Below, in pieces: positions 34,379 through 42,902 of a DNA stretch of 64,000 bases. The DNA is taken from positions 1 to 64,000 of the forward strand of contig JAAYXB010000027.1 in NCBI GenBank assembly GCA_012516125.1, written 5' to 3'. Under the pieces are notes generated by a model. That model was not told the origin of the DNA. It did not search any database and saw nothing but the letters and a program-made list of their open reading frames with translations. The number at the start of each line of letters is the position of its first letter. The stretch's first letter is position 1. The stretch comes from Bacillota bacterium. GTDB taxonomy: Bacteria; Bacillota; SHA-98; UBA4971. The position numbers and the translations under genes were made by a program.

Positions 34379-35626
34379 TCACCGGACCTCAGCAGGGTAC
34401 TCCTTGACCTGGACGAAGTCGCCACCCTTCACCTGGAACACGTAGATGCTCGCTCCGACCACGTCGCCCTTGGCGTTGAAGCTCACCGGGAATCCGAGTA
34501 TCCCCCGGTAACCCCGGGTGTTGTGGACCGCCTCCAGCACTGCGGCCCGCGTGAGCCCGGCGGGGTTATTCCCGGCCGCCTTCCTCATGGCCTCTATCAG
34601 TATCTTCGTCGCCTCATAGCTCTGCCCCGAGAAAATGCTCATAGCACCGTACTTGCCTTCGAACTTCTGGATGAACCCTTGTGCCTCGGGCACATCCTTG
34701 ATGTCGCGGCCTATGGCCGTCACATACATGCCCTCGGCTGCTCCTCCGGCGCCCGCAATAAGCTGGTCTCTCTCTTTGAGGCCATCTCCTCCCATTAACT
34801 TGGGCCGGAGTCCGAGCCCGACGGCCTGCTTGATAAGGGCCGCGGCCTGGGCGGGGTTCGGGAGCGCGAGGTACAGGAGGTCCGGCGCGGCGGCCTTGAC
34901 CTTCGTCAGAATAGGCGAGAAATCCCTGTCCTCGGGAGTTATCTGACCGCGCGTGATCTTGACGCCGGCCTTCTTAAGCGCCGCGGCTACCTGGTCCGCG
35001 AGGCCCTGTCCGTACGCGCCCTTGTCGTCGAGTATGTAGACGTTCTTCGCTCCGAGCTCTTCCACTATAAATCTCGCCGCTGCCGGGCCCTGGGCGTCAT
35101 CCCTCGGGCATATCCTGTGCATGACCTTATACCCGAGTTCGGTCAGGGACGGGTTCGTGGCTGACTGGCTTATGATCACCAGCCCCGCCCGCTGGTAAGT
35201 CGGCAGGGCGGCGTTCACGGCACCGCTGTTCATCGGTCCCACCACGCCGAGCACGCTCCTGTCCATGGCAAACTTATCGGCGACGATGACGGCCCGTGCG
35301 GGGTCGCCCGCGTCATCCCCAACCACTATTTCGATCTTCCTTCCCCCGACGCCGCCTTCGGCGTTTGCCTCATCCACAGCCATCCGGATGGCGTTGAGGG
35401 AGTCGAGGCCGATCTTAGAGAGATCCCCCGTGAATGGCCCTGCGGCGCCGATCTTGACCGGCGGCAGCTCTGTGCCGAAGACAAGACCCGTGCCGATGCC
35501 CAGGACGAGCACCACCAGGACCGCAAGGCACAGTGAAGTGCGGGCGCCCGCGGCCATCCCTGCCAGACCCATTCTGAGCCTGCTTCTCACTTTCTTCTGA
35601 TTCCGACGTGAAACTACCGGTTTCAT
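34379..35626 (-). CDS. livK: Amino-acid ABC transporter substrate-binding protein (LivK-like)
   Basis: A 415-residue exported binding protein of the periplasmic-binding-protein type 1 fold. A long basic N-terminus and hydrophobic segment (TSLCLAVLVVLVLGIGTGLV) form the signal peptide. The mature protein starts PPVKIGAAGPFTGDLSKIGL and contains GVVGPMNSGAVNAALPTYQ, IISQSATNPSLTELGY and DKGAYGQGLADQVA. The family binds Leu/Ile/Val and related or aromatic amino acids. No lipobox Cys is visible, so it may be free in a periplasm. It lies 22 bp after the aldehyde:ferredoxin oxidoreductase gene, which argues for one transcript. Confidence 0.9.
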   Translation of the reverse strand: MKPVVSRRNQKKVRSRLRMGLAGMAAGARTSLCLAVLVVLVLGIGTGLVFGTELPPVKIGAAGPFTGDLSKIGLDSLNAIRMAVDEANAEGGVGGRKIEIVVGDDAGDPARAVIVADKFAMDRSVLGVVGPMNSGAVNAALPTYQRAGLVIISQSATNPSLTELGYKVMHRICPRDDAQGPAAARFIVEELGAKNVYILDDKGAYGQGLADQVAAALKKAGVKITRGQITPEDRDFSPILTKVKAAAPDLLYLALPNPAQAAALIKQAVGLGLRPKLMGGDGLKERDQLIAGAGGAAEGMYVTAIGRDIKDVPEAQGFIQKFEGKYGAMSIFSGQSYEATKILIEAMRKAAGNNPAGLTRAAVLEAVHNTRGYRGILGFPVSFNAKGDVVGASIYVFQVKGGDFVQVKEYPAEVR

Positions 35627-35648
35627 CTCTCCTCTACCTCCTTGCTTC

Positions 35649-37559
35649 TTATCGGTCGACTATCGGCACGCCCCGCTCTGCGAGGCGACTTGCCCACTCG
35701 TCCAGGCCGAGCCTTCTCAACGTAGACGCGGTCGGGACGCCGGTCCCGACATCCCACCCCCGGGCCTTGTAATACTCGTCGAGCATCTCATCGAGTGCGA
35801 CCGTGCTGCCGCTTGTCGCCCCGCACCCCGCGGGCATCGGCTCTTCCCTGAAGCGCCTGGGAAGCGTGTCGTCGCATCGGCGGATCCCAAGGGCGGTGAT
35901 GAAGCAACGTTCGAGGTTGACGATGCGCTCGCAGGCAGCCTGCACCTCGGCCTCGTCGAAGTCGAAGCCTGTTGCAGCCCGGAGGACCGTGGCGGCGTCA
36001 TCGAACGGCAGGACCTCCATGTTCACGATGGTGTTCTTGCACGCGTCGAGCGAGTCAGCGAGGGCGCACAGCTCCTCGAAATGCTTGACGACGCGGCCTT
36101 TGCCCTTGTGCTCGAGCCTGAAGGCCGCTTCCCTTGCCCCGAACCTTCGCACGGCCGCCTCGGCATCCTGGGTGAACTCGAAGGACGGCTCTGACCGGAG
36201 GTGGTCGCCGCCGCGGCTTGCGACCGCGTTGCCCAGCGCGTAACCCTTGATGCCCCTGGGGTCAGCCATGAAGATCTCGAGGCCTTTCACGTGCATGGCG
36301 AGGTCCTCGCTGCCCCGGCCGATCTTGCGCGCCGCTTCACGGACCCCATCTGCGAGCACGTCCCCGAAGCCTTCGCGCGATGCGATCTTGCGGACCAAGG
36401 TCTGCACGGCGCCGATGTTTCCCCAGGTAAGGTCGAGACCGTCAGCCTCTTGGCGCGAGATGATCCCGCGCTCGAAGCACTCCATGGCGAAGGACACGCA
36501 CTCCGCCGTGGAGATAGCGTCCATCCCGGCGCGATTGCATATGTCGAGGGTGGCAAGGCCGGCCTCAAGGTCGCGGACGCCGACACGTGACGTGAAGCCC
36601 GCAAGCCCCTCGAACTCCGGTCCCTCACTCTTGAGGCCGGCGTATGGCCCGGACTTCACCTCGAAGAACCTGCTGCACGGGATGGTGCACGAAAAGCACG
36701 CCTTGCCCTTTACCCTGAGGCGCGCGGCAAGCGTCTCGCCGCTCACCTCGTCCGCATGCTCGAACCTTCCCGTCTGGAAGTGGCGGGTGGCGAGGCACCC
36801 CGCCGCATTGAGGGCCGAGAGGAGCCTCGTGGTGCCCAAGGCGACCCTGGGCTTATACTCCGGGTGGCTCAGGATCCTTGTGTCCAGCGCTCTAATGAAA
36901 TCGAGGAACTCCTCCGGGCGCGCGACCTCCAGGGGTTTTGTGCCGCGAACGACGACCGCCTTGAGTCCCTTGGACGCCATCACTGCACCAATTCCGGTCC
37001 GCGCTGCGGCGCGGACGAGGTTGCAGAAGATCCCTGAGAATTTCACTCCGCGCTCGGCAGCGGGGCCGATGCATGCGACCTGGGCGCGGCCCCCGTGTCG
37101 CGCAAGGAGCGCCTTTTGTGTTTCCCACACGTCGAGGCCCGCGAGGTCCCCGGCGGGAAGGACCTCGGCCCCATCGTCGGATATGAAGAGATAAGAAAGC
37201 CTATCGGCCCGTCCGCGTATGATAACCTGATCGTACCCGGCGAATTTGAGCTCTGGTCCGAAAAACCCGCCGGCGTTGGAGTCCCCGAGTATCCCGGTCT
37301 GAGGGGACTTCGAGGTGAAGTTCACACGGGCAGCGCCGGGGAAGAGCGTGCCGTCGAGGGGGCCCGTGCCGATGATGAGGACGTTCTCGGGGGAGAGCGG
37401 ATCGACGTCAAGGTCGATCTCGCGGACGAGCCGCGCGACGTTGAGCCCGCGCCCGCCGATATACCGCCGGGCCGAAGCGAGGTCAAGTCCTTCGGCTGAG
37501 ACTTTGCCGGCGCCAAGATCGACGTCGAGTATCCTGCCTGCGTAGCCGTATGACTTCAT
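35649..37559 (-). CDS. Aldehyde:ferredoxin oxidoreductase (W/Mo pterin enzyme)
   Basis: A 636-residue tungsten or molybdenum bis-pterin enzyme that oxidises aldehydes to carboxylates with ferredoxin as acceptor. The N-terminal domain starts YGYAGRILDVDLGAGKVS and has YIGGRGLNVARLV and the pterin-binding GDSNAGGFFGPELKFAGYD. The single 4Fe-4S cluster uses CFSCTIPCSRFF (C-x2-C-x3-C) near residue 285 and a later Cys in DSLDACKN. MADPRGIKGYALGNAVASRGGD (read in parts) is the conserved AOR motif. The start is ATG at 37559, overlapping the ferredoxin-fusion stop by one base. Gene order with an amino-acid importer fits oxidation of aldehydes formed from amino-acid 2-oxoacids; the actual substrate is unknown. 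Confidence 0.94.
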   Translation of the reverse strand: MKSYGYAGRILDVDLGAGKVSAEGLDLASARRYIGGRGLNVARLVREIDLDVDPLSPENVLIIGTGPLDGTLFPGAARVNFTSKSPQTGILGDSNAGGFFGPELKFAGYDQVIIRGRADRLSYLFISDDGAEVLPAGDLAGLDVWETQKALLARHGGRAQVACIGPAAERGVKFSGIFCNLVRAAARTGIGAVMASKGLKAVVVRGTKPLEVARPEEFLDFIRALDTRILSHPEYKPRVALGTTRLLSALNAAGCLATRHFQTGRFEHADEVSGETLAARLRVKGKACFSCTIPCSRFFEVKSGPYAGLKSEGPEFEGLAGFTSRVGVRDLEAGLATLDICNRAGMDAISTAECVSFAMECFERGIISRQEADGLDLTWGNIGAVQTLVRKIASREGFGDVLADGVREAARKIGRGSEDLAMHVKGLEIFMADPRGIKGYALGNAVASRGGDHLRSEPSFEFTQDAEAAVRRFGAREAAFRLEHKGKGRVVKHFEELCALADSLDACKNTIVNMEVLPFDDAATVLRAATGFDFDEAEVQAACERIVNLERCFITALGIRRCDDTLPRRFREEPMPAGCGATSGSTVALDEMLDEYYKARGWDVGTGVPTASTLRRLGLDEWASRLAERGVPIVDR

Positions 37560-38395
37560 CAGATGTTTCCCTCCTGGTCGCCTGGTGTGTCCTGGGTGGA
37601 TGCGCGATGGGGAGCGCCGGGTCTGGGGGCCTTCTCGCCAACTCCAGCCAGGCCGTACGAGATGGCTCCTGTTGGACACCGCCTCACGCACTCCGGGTCC
37701 CCGCCGCAGAGATCGCAGATGAGCGGGACCCTGGTCTCGGGATGGAAAGCCACGGCGCCAAAGGGGCATGCGTCGGCGCACGTGCCGCATCCGCTGCACC
37801 GGGTCTCGTCCACGACAACGCACCTGGTTTCGGGGTTCCGCGAGAGAGCTCCACTTGGGCATGCCTCCACGCACCTCGCGTTTCCGCACTGCCTGCATAC
37901 CAACGGACGGTCGATCCCGTCCTCATCGACCTTGTCCACGTGTATCCTTGATAGCAAGTCGGAAAACTTCCGCTCGTGCGTAAAGCTGCAGATGAGCTCA
38001 CATGCCCGGCAGCCTGCGCAGAGCTTTTCGTTCACGAGCATCTTGGGGCGCGGGCCCCGACCGCTGCGGGTGCGGGTGTCGCGGCCGGTGCGCCCGTCGT
38101 GCTCTTTCGTTCCCTCACCCGCCGGTTCGCCCACCCGCTCGATCCGGAATATGACCATGCCGTTTGGGTCAGGGCACGCTACCCGGACGGTGTCCGAGAG
38201 CCAGTCGTTCTCCTCGACGATGTTGCGTTGCTTTGCCGGGAGCATTGGGAGAATGCTCTGAAGCGCCCACAGGCACATGAATTTGCCATCGGGGATCGTG
38301 ATACGCCCCCCGCTGACCTCGAAGTAGTCTCCAACCTTCATCGGAAGGTCGCAGAACCCACGAATTTCGTCGACCACAACCCTGAGATCGTACAT
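37559..38395 (-). CDS. TIGR04076-domain / polyferredoxin fusion protein
   Basis: A 278-residue two-part protein. Residues ~1-90 resemble the TIGR04076 family (VGDYFEVSGGRITIPDGKF, then MCLWALQSILPML and VACPDPNGMVIFRIER). After a charged linker, residues ~118-250 form an HycB-like ferredoxin with several cysteine clusters: CAGCRACELIC, CRQCGNARCVEACP, CSGCGTCADACP and CDLCGGDPECVRRCP, enough for four 4Fe-4S centres. It probably carries electrons from the oxidoreductase encoded immediately downstream. The chosen start is ATG at 38395, ten bases after GGAGG; ATG at 38413 is an alternative. It is the first gene after the T-box leader. Confidence 0.82.
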   Translation of the reverse strand: MYDLRVVVDEIRGFCDLPMKVGDYFEVSGGRITIPDGKFMCLWALQSILPMLPAKQRNIVEENDWLSDTVRVACPDPNGMVIFRIERVGEPAGEGTKEHDGRTGRDTRTRSGRGPRPKMLVNEKLCAGCRACELICSFTHERKFSDLLSRIHVDKVDEDGIDRPLVCRQCGNARCVEACPSGALSRNPETRCVVVDETRCSGCGTCADACPFGAVAFHPETRVPLICDLCGGDPECVRRCPTGAISYGLAGVGEKAPRPGAPHRASTQDTPGDQEGNI

Positions 38396-38533
38396 GTTCA
38401 ATGCTGCCTCCATGCTTCTGTGTTGGCGGTCGGCCGGCAGGCTAACCCGCCGACCAGCCTCGTTTGCCGCGAAAGCCTTTCTGCCGGACGGCGACGGCGA
38501 GGGCGAGAGTTGCATCCCGACGCCATGGCCAAC

Positions 38534-38558
38534 AAAAAAGCCCGTCCCGTAAGGGACG
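38534..38558 (-). terminator. T-box intrinsic terminator
   Basis: Minus strand: CGTCCC (38558-38553), loop of four, GGGACG (38548-38543), followed by GGC and six T (38539-38534). The left arm can alternatively pair with the T-box to form the antiterminator. Confidence 0.9.
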
Positions 38559-38935
38559 AGCTCAATGATGTGCCCGTGGTGCCACCCTCGTGAGGTAGGA
38601 AGATCCTGACCCCACTCGTTACCAGGATACGGCCTTCGGAAATAACCCAGCCGGCGATATCCCTGCCCTGTAACGGTGGCTTCCGGCTCAGCCTACTCAG
38701 TCGGGCCATCGCGTGCGCTTCCTTGCGCCTTGCGGCTTATGTGCCATCATGCACCTTCGCGGCGTCGCGGCGACCGCGCGCGTGCCGACCTTTCAGCCTG
38801 CGACTCTGGGGCCCACTCGCCACACCCATCTCCGCGGGGCTTGCACCGTCCCCCGCTCGCTCCGGATAAGGGCCTTCCGTGGCGACCTTCCCCTTCAACG
38901 CCTTTGCGCTGCTCTGTGTTTCAGTTCTCGCTTCC
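38534..38935 (-). promoter_or_regulatory. T-box leader RNA (tRNA-sensing riboswitch)
   Basis: Read on the minus strand. The T-box AGGGTGGCACCACGG (38588-38574) matches the canonical AGGGTGGNACCGCG and is followed by the terminator. Upstream lies a stem III (CGTTAC near 38675, GTAACG near 38618, with inner GGATA/TATCC). Further upstream is a stem I with the AGCGAGC motif, the distal loop GGTGCAAGCC and, on the 3' side, GGGCCCCAGAGTCGC. An uncharged tRNA would pair its NCCA end with GGTG and allow read-through. The specifier codon cannot be fixed by eye (UCG, GUC and CGC all lie in the candidate loop). It controls the ferredoxin-fusion/oxidoreductase genes and probably the Liv genes behind them. 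Confidence 0.88.
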
Positions 38936-38963
38936 GGCCCCGTTTACGGCTCCGGTTGCTCCT

Positions 38964-38993
38964 ATTCTAGCAACATCTTTCCTCCGTTGTCAA
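38964..38993 (-). promoter_or_regulatory. Sigma-A promoter of the T-box operon
   Basis: Minus strand: -35 TTGACA (38993-38988), 18-bp spacer, -10 TAGAAT (38969-38964). It predicts a leader of about 420 nt before the terminator and drives the operon from the ferredoxin-fusion gene onward. Confidence 0.8.
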
Positions 38994-39279
38994 CAGTGGA
39001 TTTTGGCCCTCGCTTCCTACCACGGGGCAGTCTGGCCTGGTTTTGCACAGGCAGCATTTCACACGGGGCACCTTTGCGCTGCCACTTCTTGCCACTCCAG
39101 GCGCGGCATGTTATACTTGAGGTGACTTCGCCATGCGAAACATCAGGTGATCGGGTCTGGAACTATGGGTCACGGTCACGGAGGCGGCCGAGTGTAAAGA
39201 CGTGGGCGTTCATGAGGGGAGGCATGCAAAACCGGTGAGTAGAGGTCTATCTGATTCCCTGACAAGGACCTGGGACTCC

Positions 39280-39882
39280 ATGCCGAACGCGGGCCTGGTA
39301 AGTAATGACCCCATCAGCCAGCGCCGGGTCACCTACAGCGACTATGCTGCGCTCGATGACGGACGGCGCTATCAGGTTTTGTCGGGCATACTGGTGGCCG
39401 AGCCTGCTCCGACGACCCTGCACCAGCAGGTTGTAGCCAACCTTTTTCACGTTCTCAGAGATCATATCGACAATCATATCGACAGAATGGCCGGGGGCAT
39501 CTTGCTGCCCTCACCGGTCGACGTCATCCTCGATCCCGAGGAGCAGGTCGAGGTGCTCCAACCGGACATTGTGTGGGTTCGACCGGAGCGCTCCGCGATC
39601 GTGGGGATGGCAGCCATTTTCGGTGTTCCCGACCTTGTGGTCGAGGTGCTCTCACCATCGAATGCAATGCGCGACCGCAGCGAGAAAATCCCGCGATACC
39701 GCAGGTTCGGCGTGCCACACGTCTGGATTCTCGATCCTGAGATGCGTCTTCTCGAGGAGATGGTCCTGGCTGGTCCCGGTTCGTATGAGGAGACGCTGCT
39801 TCACCGGGGTCGGGAGACTGTCAGGCCGGGGTGTTTTCCCGGGCTTCGCTTCGAACTCGCGCGGGTATGGCCAGCATTATGA
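39280..39882 (+). CDS. Uma2-family (DUF820) putative nuclease-fold protein
   Basis: A 200-residue protein of the Uma2 family, which has a restriction-endonuclease-like fold and is widespread in cyanobacteria and other bacteria without a settled function. Motifs in order are VTYSDYAALDDGRRYQVLSG (E/D-x-GxL region), HQQVVANLFHVLRDH, QPDIVWVRP (the PD of PD-(D/E)xK), and PDLVVEVLSPSN (the E-x-x in 'VEVLSPS') with RDRSEKIPRYRRFGVPHVWI (K-x-Y..GV.E/HYW). The chosen start is ATG at 39280, with AAGGA upstream; a GTG at 39202 would add 26 residues. It lies alone, divergent from the T-box operon. Confidence 0.88.
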   Translation: MPNAGLVSNDPISQRRVTYSDYAALDDGRRYQVLSGILVAEPAPTTLHQQVVANLFHVLRDHIDNHIDRMAGGILLPSPVDVILDPEEQVEVLQPDIVWVRPERSAIVGMAAIFGVPDLVVEVLSPSNAMRDRSEKIPRYRRFGVPHVWILDPEMRLLEEMVLAGPGSYEETLLHRGRETVRPGCFPGLRFELARVWPAL

Positions 39883-40058
39883 GCGCTCAAGGCTTACAGA
39901 CCTATGGGAGCTAAACACGACTCGTAAGTCGCAGGTGCACCTTCGCCGAACAACGAAGCCCGATGGCCATTCTCGCGGGCCTGGTCCGGCAGACAGAGGC
40001 CCTCCGTGCCGCCTTCCAGTGATCTGAGTCCTGTACGGAAAGGCCAGATGCGAGTCTG

Positions 40059-40640
40059 TCAGCGGCTACGTAAGGCGACAAACGAACGTGTTGCGAAGGT
40101 CCTGGTACCCGAGCCAAGGGAGAGGCTTACCTCCACTCCTGTAGCCTGTGCCGCGTCAGCATAGTCCAACTGGGACCCCGCCTGCACAGGGGAGCTGTCC
40201 GCACCATAATACGTGAAAACGCACGACAGGACATGCGCGCCCTCATGCACAATGGGGAGCCCGTTCCGACGTATGGTACCACCACGAGAACTACCGTCGT
40301 CCGAAACCGCCAAGCTGAACGCGTACTCGACCTCGTCTCCGCGCTGGTCAACAAGCCTCAGGGTCCTGTCATCGGAGCCATCCAGGACTTGACGCGCTCC
40401 TCTTACGTCAGTGGTTATCTGTTCCACCACTCTGGACGCTTCCCCTGCCAGGAACATGATGTCCCGGGATATCGCCCAGGCGCGTGCACCGACCGTGAGA
40501 GCCCCGTATGCGATGCCGAGCACAATTGGGATCACCGCGAGAACCATCGTCACCTCGACCAGCGTCAGCCCACGCTGGTCCAGTCCAAGCCAATTATGCG
40601 AAATCTGTAGAATAACCAGCTTCTCCCCAGTTCTGTTCAC
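40059..40640 (-). CDS. Pilin-like protein (type IV/pseudopilin, GspJ/PulG-like)
   Basis: A 193-residue protein with a class III signal peptide: a ~25-residue leader ending in QRG, then LTLVEVTMVLAVIPIVLGI, where prepilin peptidase would cut after Gly and Glu5 is present. The rest has a predicted globular head containing DQRGDEVEYAFSL and GTIRRNGLPI. It is the last of three pilin-type genes on the minus strand. The start is GTG at 40640, nine bases after GAGGAG. The size and heterogeneous head suggest a minor pilin. No prepilin peptidase or assembly ATPase is encoded in this window. Confidence 0.8.
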   Translation of the reverse strand: MNRTGEKLVILQISHNWLGLDQRGLTLVEVTMVLAVIPIVLGIAYGALTVGARAWAISRDIMFLAGEASRVVEQITTDVRGARQVLDGSDDRTLRLVDQRGDEVEYAFSLAVSDDGSSRGGTIRRNGLPIVHEGAHVLSCVFTYYGADSSPVQAGSQLDYADAAQATGVEVSLSLGSGTRTFATRSFVALRSR

Positions 40641-40756
40641 TTTGCTACGCTCCTCACGCAACCCAAGACCCAGGTATCAGGCGTTCCTTACGCGTCTTTC
40701 GCTGCCCCAGCCTAGGCCTGAGGAAGCGGTCGGAAGTGCCCTGCGGCCGCTGCCCC

Positions 40757-41221
40757 TCAAAGCCCACCTGCATATACATAGGTACTCAGACTCACGAGCA
40801 ACTTGCCGTACTCAGCTGGCTTGGGCCTTGGATACCGGTGCACACTCACCGTGACGAGCCACAAGCTGTTCGCTCCCGCCGTATCGACGGCTGTCACAGC
40901 CCTGACAACTTCGTACTGGGTGTGCTCGCTGCCCCCTTCTCCTGCGCGGGAAACAACCCACGTGACAGTGCCCGCTTCAAGGTCCTGCGCGCCCGCGGTC
41001 TTGACGTCCTCCATCCATTCACGGGCAAGGTCAGTGACATATGACATCTCATCTGCACGTGCGGCCCCTCCCACGCCCATTCCCAAGACGCCCATAAGTG
41101 GGATGATCGCCGCCGATACGATGACCAGGGCGATGAGCACCTCGATAAGGGTCATGCCCGATGTGCACGAGCCCTTGCTGTGCGGGCCGCTCCCTGGGCC
41201 ACCTTGTGGCCCTCCATGCAC
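40757..41221 (-). CDS. Minor pilin (PilV/GspI-like)
   Basis: A pilin-type protein of about 154 residues. A leader of ~26 residues rich in Gly/Pro/Ser ends SG, followed by MTLIEVLIALVIVSAAIIPL, with Glu5, matching the PilV/GspI consensus. The head contains EWMEDVKTAG and VSRAGEGGSEHTQYEVVRAV. The start is uncertain: GTG at 41221 is the nearest reasonable codon after the upstream stop at 41244, but no clear ribosome binding site precedes it. A longer frame would reach back into the upstream gene. Confidence 0.72.
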   Translation of the reverse strand: MHGGPQGGPGSGPHSKGSCTSGMTLIEVLIALVIVSAAIIPLMGVLGMGVGGAARADEMSYVTDLAREWMEDVKTAGAQDLEAGTVTWVVSRAGEGGSEHTQYEVVRAVTAVDTAGANSLWLVTVSVHRYPRPKPAEYGKLLVSLSTYVYAGGL

Positions 41222-41243
41222 GCCGCCGGGTGGAGGGACGCGT

Positions 41244-42626
41244 CTATTCTGCAGACTGGTACGAGCTTCTCCATGTGTCGCGAAGGAGAGAGAGCCTCGT
41301 CTTTCCGCCGGTGAAGTGAGGCGGTTGATTCTCCGGGCGAAGCAGCCCATAATCGTAACGTATGTCATAACGCCCATTTCCTGTGAGATTTGCATTGCCT
41401 CTTATAACAAGGTTCCCCCTCTTAATCTCAAGGGCTCCGCCGCCTTTGTTGAGATTGCCGTTTACCCAGACGACCCCATCAACAGACACAGTGCTGTGTA
41501 GCCCTTGCTGGATGTTCACATTCCCCTTGGCCATGATTGCGGGGAGGTTGTCCTTATGGCCAATCACCACTTCGTCCCTCAGATGAAGATTCCCTTCACA
41601 GAAGGCTCCCCCGAGCAGAGTGCAACCATCACTAAGGGTTGCGTTCCCCCCGGTGTAGAGCGATCCCCCCACTGTCGCTCCCGAGACCTCCAGGTTGCCG
41701 CCATCCAGGTAGACATTGCCCTTTATCTCGCCGCTGATTCCGCCTTGGCGGATGTTAACACCAGCGGACATCTTAACATCACCGTCGATTACGCTGTCCG
41801 CGTCCCCGATCCCGGACACATTTCCACCCTGAATGCAGACTGACCCGGATATGCGGCCCACTATGGGCCCGTTGATGTTGCTCGATTTGATGAGAATGCT
41901 GCCAAACACCGGTCCGATGATCCCGTGGGTCACATTGCAGCCACTCAGGTAGACGTCTCCATAAACGGGTCCCACTATGCGGCTGATATTGGCATTCCTG
42001 TAGTAGTGCGGCCCTGACCCGACCGGCCTCACCTCGCCTAGGTTGCCAGAAAGGGGAGGGACACCCGGCGTCACCCATGAGATGTCAGGCTCAAGCAAGG
42101 CACGATACGCGCCCCAGTCAGGACTGGGCACATCCGGTAGCGCGAGACCCGTAACCGGACCGTTCGGACCGCTCGCCGGTTCGACGTTCTCGACCCGCGG
42201 GGGGTTGAGATTCCCGGCTGCGAACACCACGTGTTGCCATGCCTCCGGCGAGCTTTTCGCCGCTACTGAGACCTCGCAGGTGTGCCATCCCGTGCTGGCG
42301 GAGGAACGAACGAGGTATACGGAGGCATCATCGGAGCTCTGGGCACAGCTGACAGTGTAGGCGACGCCGTCTATGCTACCATCAAGATCTGATGGGGTGG
42401 CCTCCCTGCTATCACAAAGGAAAAGCCACCGGTTGATTCCCGCCTCGGCTGCATAGAGAGCTTTCGCCCTGTCCCGCGCCCAGGTTGACGCTTTGTAGGC
42501 ATTCGCTGCGATGGCCATCGCTGCGGCTGCAAGGACTCCGAGCACGGCGACGGCCACGAGCACAGCCAAAAACACCGTGCCGCTCTCCCCCTTGCTCCGC
42601 GGGTGCTCACCGGCGAGCCCGGACAC
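41244..42626 (-). CDS. PilX-like membrane-anchored protein with beta-solenoid repeats
   Basis: A 460-residue protein. Its N-terminus, SGTVFLAVLVAVAVLGVLAA, is a PilX-type transmembrane segment and is followed by an AAEAGINRWLF motif typical of PilX/pilus accessory proteins. From about residue 190 to 430 it has short repeats with Gly/Asn/Val periodicity (ISRIVGPVYGDVYLSGCNV, GIIGPVFGSILIKSSNI, GPIVGRISGSVCIQGGNV) that fold as a right-handed beta-solenoid, similar to polymer-forming or bactofilin-like domains. It heads the three-gene pilin cassette. The start is GTG at 42626, eight bases after AGGAG. Its role is probably at the pilus tip or cell surface. Confidence 0.75.
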   Translation of the reverse strand: MSGLAGEHPRSKGESGTVFLAVLVAVAVLGVLAAAAMAIAANAYKASTWARDRAKALYAAEAGINRWLFLCDSREATPSDLDGSIDGVAYTVSCAQSSDDASVYLVRSSASTGWHTCEVSVAAKSSPEAWQHVVFAAGNLNPPRVENVEPASGPNGPVTGLALPDVPSPDWGAYRALLEPDISWVTPGVPPLSGNLGEVRPVGSGPHYYRNANISRIVGPVYGDVYLSGCNVTHGIIGPVFGSILIKSSNINGPIVGRISGSVCIQGGNVSGIGDADSVIDGDVKMSAGVNIRQGGISGEIKGNVYLDGGNLEVSGATVGGSLYTGGNATLSDGCTLLGGAFCEGNLHLRDEVVIGHKDNLPAIMAKGNVNIQQGLHSTVSVDGVVWVNGNLNKGGGALEIKRGNLVIRGNANLTGNGRYDIRYDYGLLRPENQPPHFTGGKTRLSLLRDTWRSSYQSAE

Positions 42627-42902
42627 TTGCCTCACTCCTCTCGTCCCTGCTCAAGAACCATCTCCCACATCGGATCCGTGCCCCCACTTCTCCAACCTTC
42701 AGCAGTTCCAGCCGTGCCAGCCTAGCCACGATCGAACACCGATGTTAATGTCGAATTATTCGCTAACGGTCGGCGATTTCCTGCAAACAGGTTACGTATT
42801 CATCAGTTGCATGATGCCTGTGACAGGCCTGGCGAGTCTCGGGGAATACTTACTGAAGCAAGGAATCAGAAGTTGTACCGTCCGAGGAGGTCTTTGAGAA
42901 GC
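42627..42902. promoter_or_regulatory. Divergent region between pilin cassette and flavoprotein gene
   Basis: A 276-bp region that should hold two outward promoters. I see no unambiguous -35/-10 pair. GCCTGTGACAGGC (about 42816-42828) is a short perfect palindrome that could be an operator. Confidence 0.3.

Noticed and set aside
35649-37898. 749-residue version of the oxidoreductase
   Set aside because: The extra 113 residues are an out-of-frame reading of the ferredoxin-fusion gene; the family N-terminus begins at the ATG at 37559.
38676-39125. Plus-strand open frames through the T-box leader
   Set aside because: The region is explained by the promoter and T-box structure on the minus strand; the frames lack motifs.
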